From Cellvibrionaceae bacterium (lineage in GTDB: Bacteria; Pseudomonadota; Gammaproteobacteria; Pseudomonadales; Cellvibrionaceae): a stretch of DNA of 64,000 bases. The translations under genes and the position numbers were made by a program. Below are positions 17,538 through 27,530 of the stretch, one piece after another (position 1 is the stretch's first letter; each line of letters begins with the position of its first letter). The notes beneath the pieces were generated by a model that searched no databases, had not been told where the DNA came from, and worked only from the letters and a program-made list of their open reading frames with translations. The stretch covers positions 24,642-88,641 of the forward strand of contig JANQJP010000039.1 in NCBI GenBank assembly GCA_028281575.1. Reading direction: 5' to 3'.

Positions 17538-18716
17538 ATGTTTCAAATACGTACTTACAACAAAATATCTTTAAAAGGTCTAAAACGCTTTGATGAGAAC
17601 GCTTATCGTGTTGGCGAAGACATAGGTCAACCAGATGGAATGCTGCTGCGCAGTCATAAGTTACACGGTGAAGCGATTCCCGATTCACTGCTTGCCGTGG
17701 CGCGTGCAGGTGCAGGGGTCAACAATATTCCGATAGATGAATATACAAAAAAGGGCATTGTGGTATTTAACACGCCCGGAGCTAACGCTAACGCAGTTAA
17801 AGAACTGGTTATTGCGGGGATGTTGTTGAGCTCGCGGGACATTCTTGCTGGGCGTGAATACGTGAGCACGCTCTCGGAGATGGATGATGCGGCGGAGATG
17901 TCTAAGCTGCTCGAGAGACAAAAAAAACACTTCGCAGGTAGTGAGCTTACTGGAAAGACGCTTGGCGTTGTCGGTCTTGGGGCCATTGGGTCCATGATCG
18001 CAAATACAGCCTTAGCGCTCGGTATGGATGTCGTTGGCTATGATCCGGCTTTATCAGTTGAGGCCGCTTGGCGCCTTTCCAGCCAGGTGAAGCGTATGGA
18101 GAGTTTACAGGCACTTTTGGCCGAAGTTGATTACTTGACCCTTCATGTTCCCGCGATTGATGCGACGCGTGGTCTTATCAATGCTGATACGATCAAGCTA
18201 ATGAAACCTCATGCCGCTGTCCTTAACTTCGCTCGAGAGTCTATCGTGGACACAAAAGCGATGTTGGAGGCACTTCACGCGGGTGCTTTGAGACAGTATG
18301 TGTGCGACTTTCCAGTGCCCGGACTGATAGGCAACTCCAAGGTTATTGCACTTCCACATATCGGTGCAAGTACTGCGGAAGCAGAAGAGAACTGCGCAAT
18401 TATGGCGGTGAAACAATTAAAAGATTATTTGGAAAATGGCAATATAGAAAATTCTGTTAATTTCCCCGCCACAGCTATGGCGCGCACGCCCGGTGCCTGT
18501 CGGATTACGTTCACCAATGCCAATGTTGCAGGGGTTCTCGGACATGTACTTACGCTGTTGGCTGATAAGAAAGTAAATGTGCTCGATATGGTAAATAAGA
18601 GTCGCAGCGATGTTGCATACAATATTCTAGATTTGGCAGAGCGTCCCAAGGATGATGTTATCGCGGCGATTCGTGCCGTCGAAGATCTGATTTCACTGCG
18701 AGTAATATGTGATTAA
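17538..18716 (+). CDS. serA: D-3-phosphoglycerate dehydrogenase
   Basis: NAD-dependent oxidation of 3-phosphoglycerate, the first step of serine synthesis. The 392-residue protein has the substrate domain (RAGAGVNNIPI), the Rossmann NAD-binding fold (GKTLGVVGLGAIGSMIA), the catalytic His in ALPHIGASTAEAEENCA, and a C-terminal ACT-like domain (about 320-392, GACRITFTNANVAGVLGHV), where serine feedback usually acts. The catalytic Arg region reads LNFARESIVD. I chose ATG 17538, giving MFQIRTYNKIS as in relatives; a GTG nine bases upstream is possible. It is cotranscribed with serC and ends 24 bp before a strong terminator. Confidence 0.93.
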   Translation: MFQIRTYNKISLKGLKRFDENAYRVGEDIGQPDGMLLRSHKLHGEAIPDSLLAVARAGAGVNNIPIDEYTKKGIVVFNTPGANANAVKELVIAGMLLSSRDILAGREYVSTLSEMDDAAEMSKLLERQKKHFAGSELTGKTLGVVGLGAIGSMIANTALALGMDVVGYDPALSVEAAWRLSSQVKRMESLQALLAEVDYLTLHVPAIDATRGLINADTIKLMKPHAAVLNFARESIVDTKAMLEALHAGALRQYVCDFPVPGLIGNSKVIALPHIGASTAEAEENCAIMAVKQLKDYLENGNIENSVNFPATAMARTPGACRITFTNANVAGVLGHVLTLLADKKVNVLDMVNKSRSDVAYNILDLAERPKDDVIAAIRAVEDLISLRVICD

Positions 18717-18740
18717 TCGCTGAAATTGTGCGACCCGATA

Positions 18741-18777
18741 AAAAAGGCCCGCCGTTACGCAAACTGCGGGCCTTTTT
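18741..18777. terminator. Strong bidirectional intrinsic terminator
   Basis: A 12-bp perfect stem (AAAAAGGCCCGC paired with GCGGGCCTTTTT) around a 13-nt loop gives a T run on both strands. It ends serC-serA on the plus strand and gapA on the minus strand. Confidence 0.93.
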
Positions 18778-18825
18778 GTTACCGGTGAATTAGCTGCCTC
18801 GTCACGAGGCGCAAACTCAGGAGTA

Positions 18826-20198
<1,373 letters not shown>

Positions 20199-21686
20199 AT
20201 GAGTACTGACCTATTTATCGTCGGCGGTGACGGAGATCTCGCACTGAGAAAACTGTATCCATCCCTGTACTACCTGGAAATCAATGACTGCATGCCAGAC
20301 AGCATGCGTATCATTGGCACCGCCCGCACAGGTCAGACGCGAGAAGCGTTTCACGCAAAAATAAAGAAATGGTTGGTGCAAGCTGTTGATCCGAAGCTTT
20401 ATTCCGAAGAGAAATGGTTGAGCTTTTCCGACAAAATACATTTTGCTCAAGGTGATGCGACAAATCCCGATGCGCTTAAACAAATCGGCGAGGAGTTTTT
20501 TAGCCGGGATAATGTGCTCGTCGTATATTTGGCTATTCCGCCGAAAATCTTTGGCAGCGTTTGTCAGGCCCTCGATAGCTGTGGCCTGGTGACACCAGAG
20601 AGCCGTCTTATTGTTGAAAAACCTCTTGGCGATAGCCGTGAATCGTTTTTGGAAATTAATCACGAATTATCGCGAGTCTTTGATGAGAAACAATTGTTTC
20701 GCATCGATCACTATCTGGGTAAGGAATCTGTTCAGAATCTGCTTGCACTCAGGTTTGCCAACGATTTCTTTGAACCGCTTTGGAATAACAAATATATTGA
20801 GTCTGTTCAGATCACGGTGACGGAAACAGTCGGCGTTGGCAATCGGTGGGCATTTTACGACCAAACTGGCGCGACACGAGATATGGTGCAAAATCATCTT
20901 CTCCAGGTCCTTTGTTTGATGGCAATGGAACCTCCATCTACGCTCAATGCCGACTCTGTGCGCGCGGAAAAATTAAAAGTCCTTCAATCCCTCAAACCAA
21001 TTAACGAACATGATGTATTTGCACGCACCGTAAGAGGTCAATATGTTCGCGGTAACATTAACAGTGAAGAAGTTCCTGGCTACCTTGAGGAAGAGTCGGA
21101 CAAATACGAAATAAATCCAAACTCGTCCACTGAAACTTATGTGGCAATTGAAAGTGAAATTCAAAACTGGCGTTGGTCGGGTGTGCCTATTTATTTGCGT
21201 ACAGGCAAACGCCTGAACAAAAAACACTCTGAAATAGTCGTCTATTTTAAGCGTAGTCATCACAATATATTTACCGGCGTAGGTTCCGATCGCTGCCACA
21301 ACAAGTTAATTATTCAACTTCAGCCGGACTCAGGTATAAGCCTGCATCTAAACAGCAAAGTTCAAGGTCTGGATGCCGGCATTCCTCTACAGGATGGTTT
21401 CCTGAATTTAGATTTAGATAATCATTCAGAGCCGATGAAACACGATGCTTATTCGCGTTTGTTTTTTGATGTATTTCGCAATGATCAAACGCTGTTTGTA
21501 AGTGCTGCCGAAGTAGAAACGGCGTGGAAATGGGTCGATCAAATTTTTGCAGCCTGGGAAAAAACTGAGCAAAAATGTGAACCTTATGAAGCGGGTTCCG
21601 AAGGGCCTAAGCGGGCGGAAAATCTTGTTCGCGCCGTTGGTCAAAATTGGTATGACGGTGAATATTGCCCAGTAGAGTTTACCTAG
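20199..21686 (+). CDS. zwf: Glucose-6-phosphate 1-dehydrogenase
   Basis: Oxidises glucose 6-phosphate to 6-phosphogluconolactone, feeding the Entner-Doudoroff or pentose phosphate routes and making NADPH. The 495-residue protein has the dinucleotide motif GGDGDLALRKLYPSLY, the catalytic RIDHYLGKE motif, EKPLG, and the conserved RDMVQNHLLQVL and IYLRTGKRL segments. The glycine motif begins GGDGDL rather than the commoner GASGDL or GATGDL. The start has only a weak RBS (AAAGG at a distance of about 12). It is not followed by pgl or edd here; the next 388 bp hold a dispersed repeat. Confidence 0.96.
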   Translation: MSTDLFIVGGDGDLALRKLYPSLYYLEINDCMPDSMRIIGTARTGQTREAFHAKIKKWLVQAVDPKLYSEEKWLSFSDKIHFAQGDATNPDALKQIGEEFFSRDNVLVVYLAIPPKIFGSVCQALDSCGLVTPESRLIVEKPLGDSRESFLEINHELSRVFDEKQLFRIDHYLGKESVQNLLALRFANDFFEPLWNNKYIESVQITVTETVGVGNRWAFYDQTGATRDMVQNHLLQVLCLMAMEPPSTLNADSVRAEKLKVLQSLKPINEHDVFARTVRGQYVRGNINSEEVPGYLEEESDKYEINPNSSTETYVAIESEIQNWRWSGVPIYLRTGKRLNKKHSEIVVYFKRSHHNIFTGVGSDRCHNKLIIQLQPDSGISLHLNSKVQGLDAGIPLQDGFLNLDLDNHSEPMKHDAYSRLFFDVFRNDQTLFVSAAEVETAWKWVDQIFAAWEKTEQKCEPYEAGSEGPKRAENLVRAVGQNWYDGEYCPVEFT

Positions 21687-21729
21687 AATATAAGTCGCAG
21701 CACAGTTAGGAGAATTTCTTTGCCTATTT

Positions 21730-21999
21730 GGCACATATGCGTTTGTGTGCCGGTGATAGGTTTAAAAACTGTCAATTCATGCTCCGCCATGGATGGCGGG
21801 TGTTAGAGCAATGCAGGAGGTAGAATAACGCAGGAGCAGTTATCGAGATGAATTGGCGGAGCTCCAGGGGTGGAGCGGATTAAAACGAAGCGCTGCTTCG
21901 TTCCGCGTAACGACCCTTATCTATGATTTTGGGCCGGTCCTGCTTGCAGGTATTTATGAACCTATCACCGGTGCGTAGACGCCTCGAGGGCACATATGC
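21730..21999 (-). repeat. Dispersed mosaic repeat, copy A (MITE-like)
   Basis: In the minus orientation this is the same element as the ones at 36483 and 63775. It begins GTGCCCTCGAGG, carries an arm containing CCGGTGATAGGTT, a highly conserved ~110-bp core (TACCTGCAAGCAGGACCGG ... GGGTCGTTACGCGGAACGAAG), two related ~20-bp units (CTCCTGCGTTATTCTAC / CTCCTGCATTGCTCTAAC), the hairpin CCGCCATCCATGGCGG, and the inverted arm AACCTATCACCGG. An 11-bp direct repeat GGCACATATGC lies at 21730-21740 and 21989-21999. No open reading frame of note. It fills nearly all of the 388-bp gap between convergent zwf and the DUF481 gene. Confidence 0.9.
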
Positions 22000-22074
22000 A
22001 GAAGCTTTTAAGCTAAATGTGCCTTGGAGTAGAGCATAAATAGTTGCTCATCTGTCCAAGTAGAGTTTCTGGGA

Positions 22075-22857
22075 TTAGATACTATATACTAGGGTTATCG
22101 CTGTTTGCGTATCCGCGTGTGTTCTTCCTTCCTCAGGATGCGTATCTTGATCGACAATAAATGACGCTTTGAGTGCTAAACTGTTTGTCATATTTGCGCT
22201 TATCGCCGATTCTGCTTTGGTTTTTGTATTTGCTCCCTGATCAGTCGCCACGTCTGAAGAAAAGGTTTGAGTAAATTTGGCTGTTTCACTTATGTTGTAT
22301 AAAAAGCTGAATGATAGACGAATGACAACGTCTTGCTCAGAGTCACCATCAATGATATTACCGTTTTCGTCAACCGTGTCTTCGGCTTGTTGGAACGAGA
22401 CACCCGGACCAACACTGAAATCTAAATGACTTCTTTCGAACTCGAAAAGTCTATCGGAATAACCAGCCGCTAGCGTCGATTGAAATTCGAGGCCACTAAA
22501 CTCGTCTTGTTCATATGAGCCAAAAATAAACAGACCCTTATGTTCGTCTTGCAACTTAAAGTCGAGTTGGTTGGATAAGAAATATTTTTCGGCAGTGACT
22601 TGATTTTCAGTGACGATCTCTCCATCCCGCTCAATTTCCACCTGGTCTTCTTTGTAGAAACCTTCGAGCACGAATTGGTTTTTGGTTCTTTTGAGGTCGT
22701 GCAATAAACTGAGCTTTCCTTTTAAGGAGTTTGTCTCCGTATTTCCGCTCGTTGAAATAATACCGAGCTCGATATCCTTGGATATTTTGTTATCGTCATT
22801 GGCAATTGAGACTGAGGAGAGTCCTGCCAATGCGAATGCCAACAATACTTTAGTCAT
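22075..22857 (-). CDS. DUF481 family outer-membrane protein
   Basis: A 260-residue protein with a signal peptide (about residues 1-20, MTKVLLAFALAGLSSVSIAN) and a DUF481 (YdiY-like) barrel: the characteristic start IELGIISTSGNTETNSLKGKLSL and many alternating strands ending in ITLVYSI. Family members are outer-membrane proteins, often induced by stress or acid, with no settled function. The ATG at 22857 has AGGAG at 5-nt spacing; a GTG two codons upstream is less likely. It follows the envelope cluster on the same strand after a 72-bp gap and may or may not share its transcript. Confidence 0.88.
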   Translation of the reverse strand: MTKVLLAFALAGLSSVSIANDDNKISKDIELGIISTSGNTETNSLKGKLSLLHDLKRTKNQFVLEGFYKEDQVEIERDGEIVTENQVTAEKYFLSNQLDFKLQDEHKGLFIFGSYEQDEFSGLEFQSTLAAGYSDRLFEFERSHLDFSVGPGVSFQQAEDTVDENGNIIDGDSEQDVVIRLSFSFLYNISETAKFTQTFSSDVATDQGANTKTKAESAISANMTNSLALKASFIVDQDTHPEEGRTHADTQTAITLVYSI

Positions 22858-22929
22858 ATTCACTCCTAATGCAAAGTAAGGTTATTTAGTTGGTTCGAAA
22901 AAGAAATACGTTTTTACAGATGCAGCCGA

Positions 22930-23613
22930 TTAAAATGAATTACTGTGTTTTCGAAGAAGAAGTTTAGCCGATATCTCACAAACAAAATATATTGCCCATC
23001 CGGAAAATATCACGTCACTCAAAAAATGCCCGCCTTGTATAATTCTTACAAAACCGATAGCTGAACCCATAGCAAGTCCTGCCAACAACCAGGAGCGCCG
23101 TTTTGTCACCCAAAATAAGCTCATAAAGTAAAAACCAATCGATGCGTGACCACTTACAAAAGAACAGTTCTTACTGCACTCGCCGGAATAATAAAATACA
23201 GGAGTGAAAGTAGACTCTCCACCGAACTCCTGAACATGAACCGGTCTGGGTCTGCCGACAGAATTATCTTTTAGTACCAGGTTTACCAATACGCCTGGGC
23301 CAAGCAATAAAGTGACCAGCATAAATACCGATAGCAGTCGTCGTTCCCTTTGGTGCGTTAGGGAAAAATAAACGATATAAGCGATGAGTAACAACAGAAA
23401 GAGAATATGAATCTTTGCGAAAATTTTGTAAATTAATCGCACTAAGGGGTTTTGGTTCCAATAAAAACCCTGGTCGTAGAATACCGCGCTGACTCGCAGG
23501 TCGAGTTCAGGAAACGCAAGGAAAAACAACACACAGAACGTAAAAGCAGCGAGTGGCCAAAAGCGCCTTATTAGATGCATTGTTTTTTCCGGTAATAAGT
23601 TTCTGTTATTCAT
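22930..23613 (-). CDS. PAP2 family membrane phosphatase
   Basis: A 227-residue membrane phosphatase acting on the periplasmic side, probably on a lipid phosphate or pyrophosphate (undecaprenyl-PP or lipid A). It has about six helices and the PAP2 motifs: K(D)NSVGRPRP, with one residue more than the usual K-x6-RP spacing; VSGHAS; and R-x5-H-x3-D in VRIIQGGHFLSD. An external loop has two close Cys (GECSKNC). The ATG at 23613 overlaps the stop of the preceding gene as ATGAATAA, implying coupling; an in-frame TTG at 23628 is possible. It is last in the cluster that starts at 29483. Confidence 0.88.
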   Translation of the reverse strand: MNNRNLLPEKTMHLIRRFWPLAAFTFCVLFFLAFPELDLRVSAVFYDQGFYWNQNPLVRLIYKIFAKIHILFLLLLIAYIVYFSLTHQRERRLLSVFMLVTLLLGPGVLVNLVLKDNSVGRPRPVHVQEFGGESTFTPVFYYSGECSKNCSFVSGHASIGFYFMSLFWVTKRRSWLLAGLAMGSAIGFVRIIQGGHFLSDVIFSGWAIYFVCEISAKLLLRKHSNSF

Positions 23614-25948
23614 AACCTTTAAAGCCAACCAGGTGGTATACGTATATCTCGCGTTTTAAGTCATAAAAGACATCGTGCTTCAGCTTGCCGAGTGATGCGG
23701 CTTGTTTGAATCTGGCAAGTTCATACGGCATAAGAGGTGTTTTTGCGATATAAATAAATGCTTGTTTCTCGTTTGTATACTCTCGGAGGTTAAATTTCAA
23801 GTCATAGTGATCACGTACATTGTTCGTGTCGGGATTCCAGCGAGCGAATTCGATTGAGTTGAGCATTGCGTGAAATCCAAGATAAGCGAGTAAGTCGCGA
23901 GAGTTACTCGCCAACTTGGCGTCAGGATAGCGAGCGATAATCGGCCTAAGTTGTTCGGCGACTTCTTCCCAGCCTTCCAGGCGTTGAAATGGATTATTTT
24001 TTCTGGAAGCTTCGACGTTAATTGTTTGCAGAACTTGAGGCCAGTGGTAAAACGTTGATAGTAGTATTAAGTGTGCGATGCATGCGTTGCGGATAAAGCG
24101 ACTATTACGTTTTGAAAAGTCCATGCCGAGACCGAGAAGTAAAGCCGCACCGATTGTCCAGGGTGCTGCCCAATTGGGAAAGGCGTGGGAACTCAATGCC
24201 TGTAGGCCGATTACAGCTAAAATTCCTATGCTAGAGACCAATGCAGCTCGCGATGCAAATGAGTAAGTATTTTCGGCCGAGAATATCTGGCCAGGCTTTA
24301 CTCGGAAGAAAGCCCATATCCACAGCGGGCCGAGCACAAATACTTGTGCGAGCAGAAATTCGAAAAGCCCATAAATATTTATACCACTGTTTTCTTGATT
24401 GGATATTTCCTGAGTGTGTTGGAACGATATCCAGTCATGCTGTGCGTTCCAAAATAAATTCGTAGAAAAAATGAGTCCAGCGATGATTGCGGCTAACCAA
24501 GGGCGGTAATTCAGCAAAACCTTACGCTGTTTGGGTGTCATTAATAGAAAGAGGAATAGACTTGCAGGGAGTACTGCCATTGTATATTTGCTTAGCATCC
24601 CTAAACCCACGCTAACGCCGAGCAGAATCCAGTATTTTAGATGTTCACTGGTCAAAGCCAGAATGAAAAGATAGAAACTAAGGCTCCAGAAGAATAGTAG
24701 TGGCGCATCGGTGGTAATAAATTCAGAGTTGAAACCAACGACAGGCGCGGTAAGAAATACAAGTCCCGCAATTACGCCGTTTTCCCGTTGTTTTATCAAG
24801 CAACCCGTTTTATAAATAATGTAGGCCGTTGCGCTGTAGAGTAGGGGGGATGCGAGTTTTACACTCAATACCGATGTACCGAAAAGTGATGTAGTTAAGT
24901 AGATTAGCCATGCGACAACGGGGGGTTTGGAGTAATAACCGAAATCGGGCGTTAGGGACCAATGATAGTAATAAGCCTCATCGTAAAAGAGAGCGAAGTG
25001 TTCCTGAGAAATGACCAGGATTCTGTAGATGCTTATCAGAAGGAGTACAACGAAAAATACTACGTGCGAATTCTCTTTCAGATAGTTACGCGTCGAATTG
25101 CTATCCTCTAACAAAATCGGCAACAACAAGTATTGTTTTACCGTCTTATACAGAGCAAATGCAGCAACAGCGTAAATAAACAATTGTGCATAGTAATAGT
25201 CGTTGCGGGAGCTGAGCGCAATAATGCATGCAAGGACGAGTAAAAATAAAGCAAACAGTATCCAGGCTGGATGAATGGATTTAACCCATCGGATGCTGAA
25301 AAAGACAGACGCAAGCCCCGTCGCTATGCCGAGGGCGGCGCCGACCAGCGCATCTATCGGCCAGTGAACGCCAAGCCAGATCCGGCTTAAGCCAACGGAA
25401 GTTGCAGCAGCGAGTAGCAGCAGTTTTGTTGAGCGTCTGCGACTAAAGCAAATCAATACGGTTGCGACAAGAAAGGCTGTAAGTGTATGCCCAGAGGGAA
25501 AGCTGAGCGTTGAATATGCTTGGCCAATAAGATTAAACGTTTCAGGTTCTAGTGCTGCAGGCGGGCGTTCGGCATTGAAATAACGTTTTAGCGATTGTGT
25601 GACAATCGCACCGCTCACCCCCGAAATTAACGTGGCTAATTGCAGCGCAGCATTGCGGTTAGCGATTATCAGTAATAGCGAAAGTATCAATATTCCGTCG
25701 CCGAAAACGGTGATGTGATGAAGTATTGCCGGCGCAATAGAGGCAGATTGTGCATTTATCTCTAAAAAAGCCCAGTGATACCCATAATTAACAAAGGTAA
25801 ATATTGCGATCAATGCCGCGATTGTAGCGAAGACAAGTAACGCTGTAGCCGTCACCCAATCGAACTCGAGAGTTTGCTTGCTCGATTCTTCAAGCCAATG
25901 TGCAAAATCGTTTTTTATCGCAGAAAAGTATGTGTGCACTTTATTCAT
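23606..25948 (-). CDS. Fusion of PAP2 phosphatase and GT-C glycosyltransferase
   Basis: A 780-residue membrane protein joining two activities. Residues about 30-245 form a PAP2 domain with all three motifs intact (KRYFNAERP, FPSGHT, SRIWLGVHWPID). After a helical linker, residues about 300-780 form a GT-C domain of the PMT/ArnT (GT39/PF13231) type, with the acidic loop motif FYDEAYYYHWS after the first helix and a soluble C-terminal tail (DVFYDLKREIYVYHLVG). A GT-C enzyme would transfer a sugar from undecaprenyl-phosphate in the periplasm, and the PAP2 half could act on the same or a coupled lipid phosphate. The ATG 25948 overlaps the upstream stop (ATGAATAA); the frame extends 27 residues further upstream inside the previous gene. 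Confidence 0.88.
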   Translation of the reverse strand: MNKVHTYFSAIKNDFAHWLEESSKQTLEFDWVTATALLVFATIAALIAIFTFVNYGYHWAFLEINAQSASIAPAILHHITVFGDGILILSLLLIIANRNAALQLATLISGVSGAIVTQSLKRYFNAERPPAALEPETFNLIGQAYSTLSFPSGHTLTAFLVATVLICFSRRRSTKLLLLAAATSVGLSRIWLGVHWPIDALVGAALGIATGLASVFFSIRWVKSIHPAWILFALFLLVLACIIALSSRNDYYYAQLFIYAVAAFALYKTVKQYLLLPILLEDSNSTRNYLKENSHVVFFVVLLLISIYRILVISQEHFALFYDEAYYYHWSLTPDFGYYSKPPVVAWLIYLTTSLFGTSVLSVKLASPLLYSATAYIIYKTGCLIKQRENGVIAGLVFLTAPVVGFNSEFITTDAPLLFFWSLSFYLFILALTSEHLKYWILLGVSVGLGMLSKYTMAVLPASLFLFLLMTPKQRKVLLNYRPWLAAIIAGLIFSTNLFWNAQHDWISFQHTQEISNQENSGINIYGLFEFLLAQVFVLGPLWIWAFFRVKPGQIFSAENTYSFASRAALVSSIGILAVIGLQALSSHAFPNWAAPWTIGAALLLGLGMDFSKRNSRFIRNACIAHLILLSTFYHWPQVLQTINVEASRKNNPFQRLEGWEEVAEQLRPIIARYPDAKLASNSRDLLAYLGFHAMLNSIEFARWNPDTNNVRDHYDLKFNLREYTNEKQAFIYIAKTPLMPYELARFKQAASLGKLKHDVFYDLKREIYVYHLVGFKGYE

Positions 25949-27530
25949 TGGAGGCACTTTCTTCAGGGTAAACCGAAACGAGCGCCAAACCACCGGATTG
26001 GAAAATGATTTTATGCGGTTGTTGCCCAAGGTGGGTTTGTAAACGCTTTATTCTATCGACACGAACCAGAGCTATTTCTCCCGGCTTTGGTGCGCGTAAA
26101 GGTGTAATTTTTTCCCGATAAACGCTAAAGCTTGGCATGTGCATCTTGTAGGCGACGACCACAGCGTCGCGGTGATGTTGATCCAAAAACGCGATAGCCT
26201 GATGTATGGGTCTCTGCTGAATTTGAGAAGCTATGCCAACGATTTGTGTGAATACAAAAACATTTAACAGTAAACCGCAAAGCGCCAGCCTTTGCCATGT
26301 GAGTAATTTTGGCAACACCCAGACAAGCCCAATTAAACTCAGTAGCATCAAAGCAAAGACGCGATAATAGGCGGGCAAGGCTTCCTGGTAATTGCTCAAC
26401 GCTGCCGCTTCATATTCATCACTGTGTAATGAGGCGTAAGCCAGGACTTCAGGAAGGAAGACAAAAACGAGGGCCACGCCAAAAGCAAAGATGGGTGTCC
26501 AACGCGATTCGTTGTTTAGTTTGGCAACCGTTGCGAGCAGGATGATCAAAGGTACGCAGCTATTTAGTATGTAGTGGGGCAATTGCGTTTTGGACATGGA
26601 AAAAATGATAAAAATTAACAGAAACCAAATAAGTAAAAAACGTTCCAGTTCCATCCCGATGAGTTTCTTGGTGTTTTTCCCAACAAAGTAGAGCAGGCCC
26701 GATAACGGCATTAAAATAAATGGCAGTGCAGCAATGTAGTAGAAGATAGATCCGCCGTGGCTTTCCCGTGTAGCAGAGAATCGCTTTAAATTATGCTCGA
26801 CAATAAAACCCTGAAAGAAACCTGTCCCCTGTTCGAGGTAAACAGATACGAGCCACGGGGAAACGACCGCGATAAAAATTAGCCAGCCCCGGATATCCAG
26901 ATAGCAGCGAAGATATTGGATAATTTGGCGCTGTGAAAACAAATAGATGGTCGATACGCCAAGTGGAACGACAACGGCAACAGGACCTTTTGTCAGGGTC
27001 CCAAGTGCCATCCAAAAGTATATGCGAAAGAGATACGGGGATCGCTTATATTGTATGTAGCGCCAGATATCGAAAAGCGTAAGCGACAAAAATAGATTAA
27101 GCAGGGCGTCGGCGATAGCCGAGCGGGCTATAAGCGCTATCCACAAGCAATTTATAAGAAAAAGTGTGGCAATTTGTGCACGGGTTTTGTCATAAAATTC
27201 GTTTACAAATCGATGTAAAGCCCAGGCCCAGGCGCAAGCTGCTAAAACAGAGGGCAAACGAAAAGCCCATTCGTTGAAGCCAAAGGTTTTAATTGATAAA
27301 GCTTGCAGCCAATAAAAAAAAATGGGTTTGTCGTAACGAGGCTCGCCGTCGAGATAAGTCGCGGAAAAAACACCTGAGGCAAGCATTTCACGCGTTGCTT
27401 CAGTGAAAGCGCCTTCATCTAGATCAAATAAAGGCACCGAGCCCAGCCCGAGCCAAAAGCTCAAAAAAACAGACAGATAAATAAAGTATCGTGTCGTTAA
27501 AAAGCCGAGAAAGTGACTGTAATACGTCAC
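25941..27530 (-). CDS. ArnT-like GT-C glycosyltransferase
   Basis: A 529-residue integral membrane transferase of the ArnT/PMT type that moves a sugar from undecaprenyl-phosphate onto a periplasmic-side acceptor such as lipid A. It has about 12 predicted helices, the first-loop acidic motif FDLDEGAFTEATREM, YDKPIFFYWLQALS (typical of ArnT), TKGPVAVVVPLGV, and a soluble C-terminal domain (about 420-529). ArnT itself adds 4-amino-arabinose and gives polymyxin resistance, but the genes for making that sugar are absent here, so the sugar is unknown. It overlaps the GT2 gene by 4 bp upstream and the fusion gene by 8 bp downstream. Confidence 0.9.
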   Translation of the reverse strand: MTYYSHFLGFLTTRYFIYLSVFLSFWLGLGSVPLFDLDEGAFTEATREMLASGVFSATYLDGEPRYDKPIFFYWLQALSIKTFGFNEWAFRLPSVLAACAWAWALHRFVNEFYDKTRAQIATLFLINCLWIALIARSAIADALLNLFLSLTLFDIWRYIQYKRSPYLFRIYFWMALGTLTKGPVAVVVPLGVSTIYLFSQRQIIQYLRCYLDIRGWLIFIAVVSPWLVSVYLEQGTGFFQGFIVEHNLKRFSATRESHGGSIFYYIAALPFILMPLSGLLYFVGKNTKKLIGMELERFLLIWFLLIFIIFSMSKTQLPHYILNSCVPLIILLATVAKLNNESRWTPIFAFGVALVFVFLPEVLAYASLHSDEYEAAALSNYQEALPAYYRVFALMLLSLIGLVWVLPKLLTWQRLALCGLLLNVFVFTQIVGIASQIQQRPIHQAIAFLDQHHRDAVVVAYKMHMPSFSVYREKITPLRAPKPGEIALVRVDRIKRLQTHLGQQPHKIIFQSGGLALVSVYPEESASNE

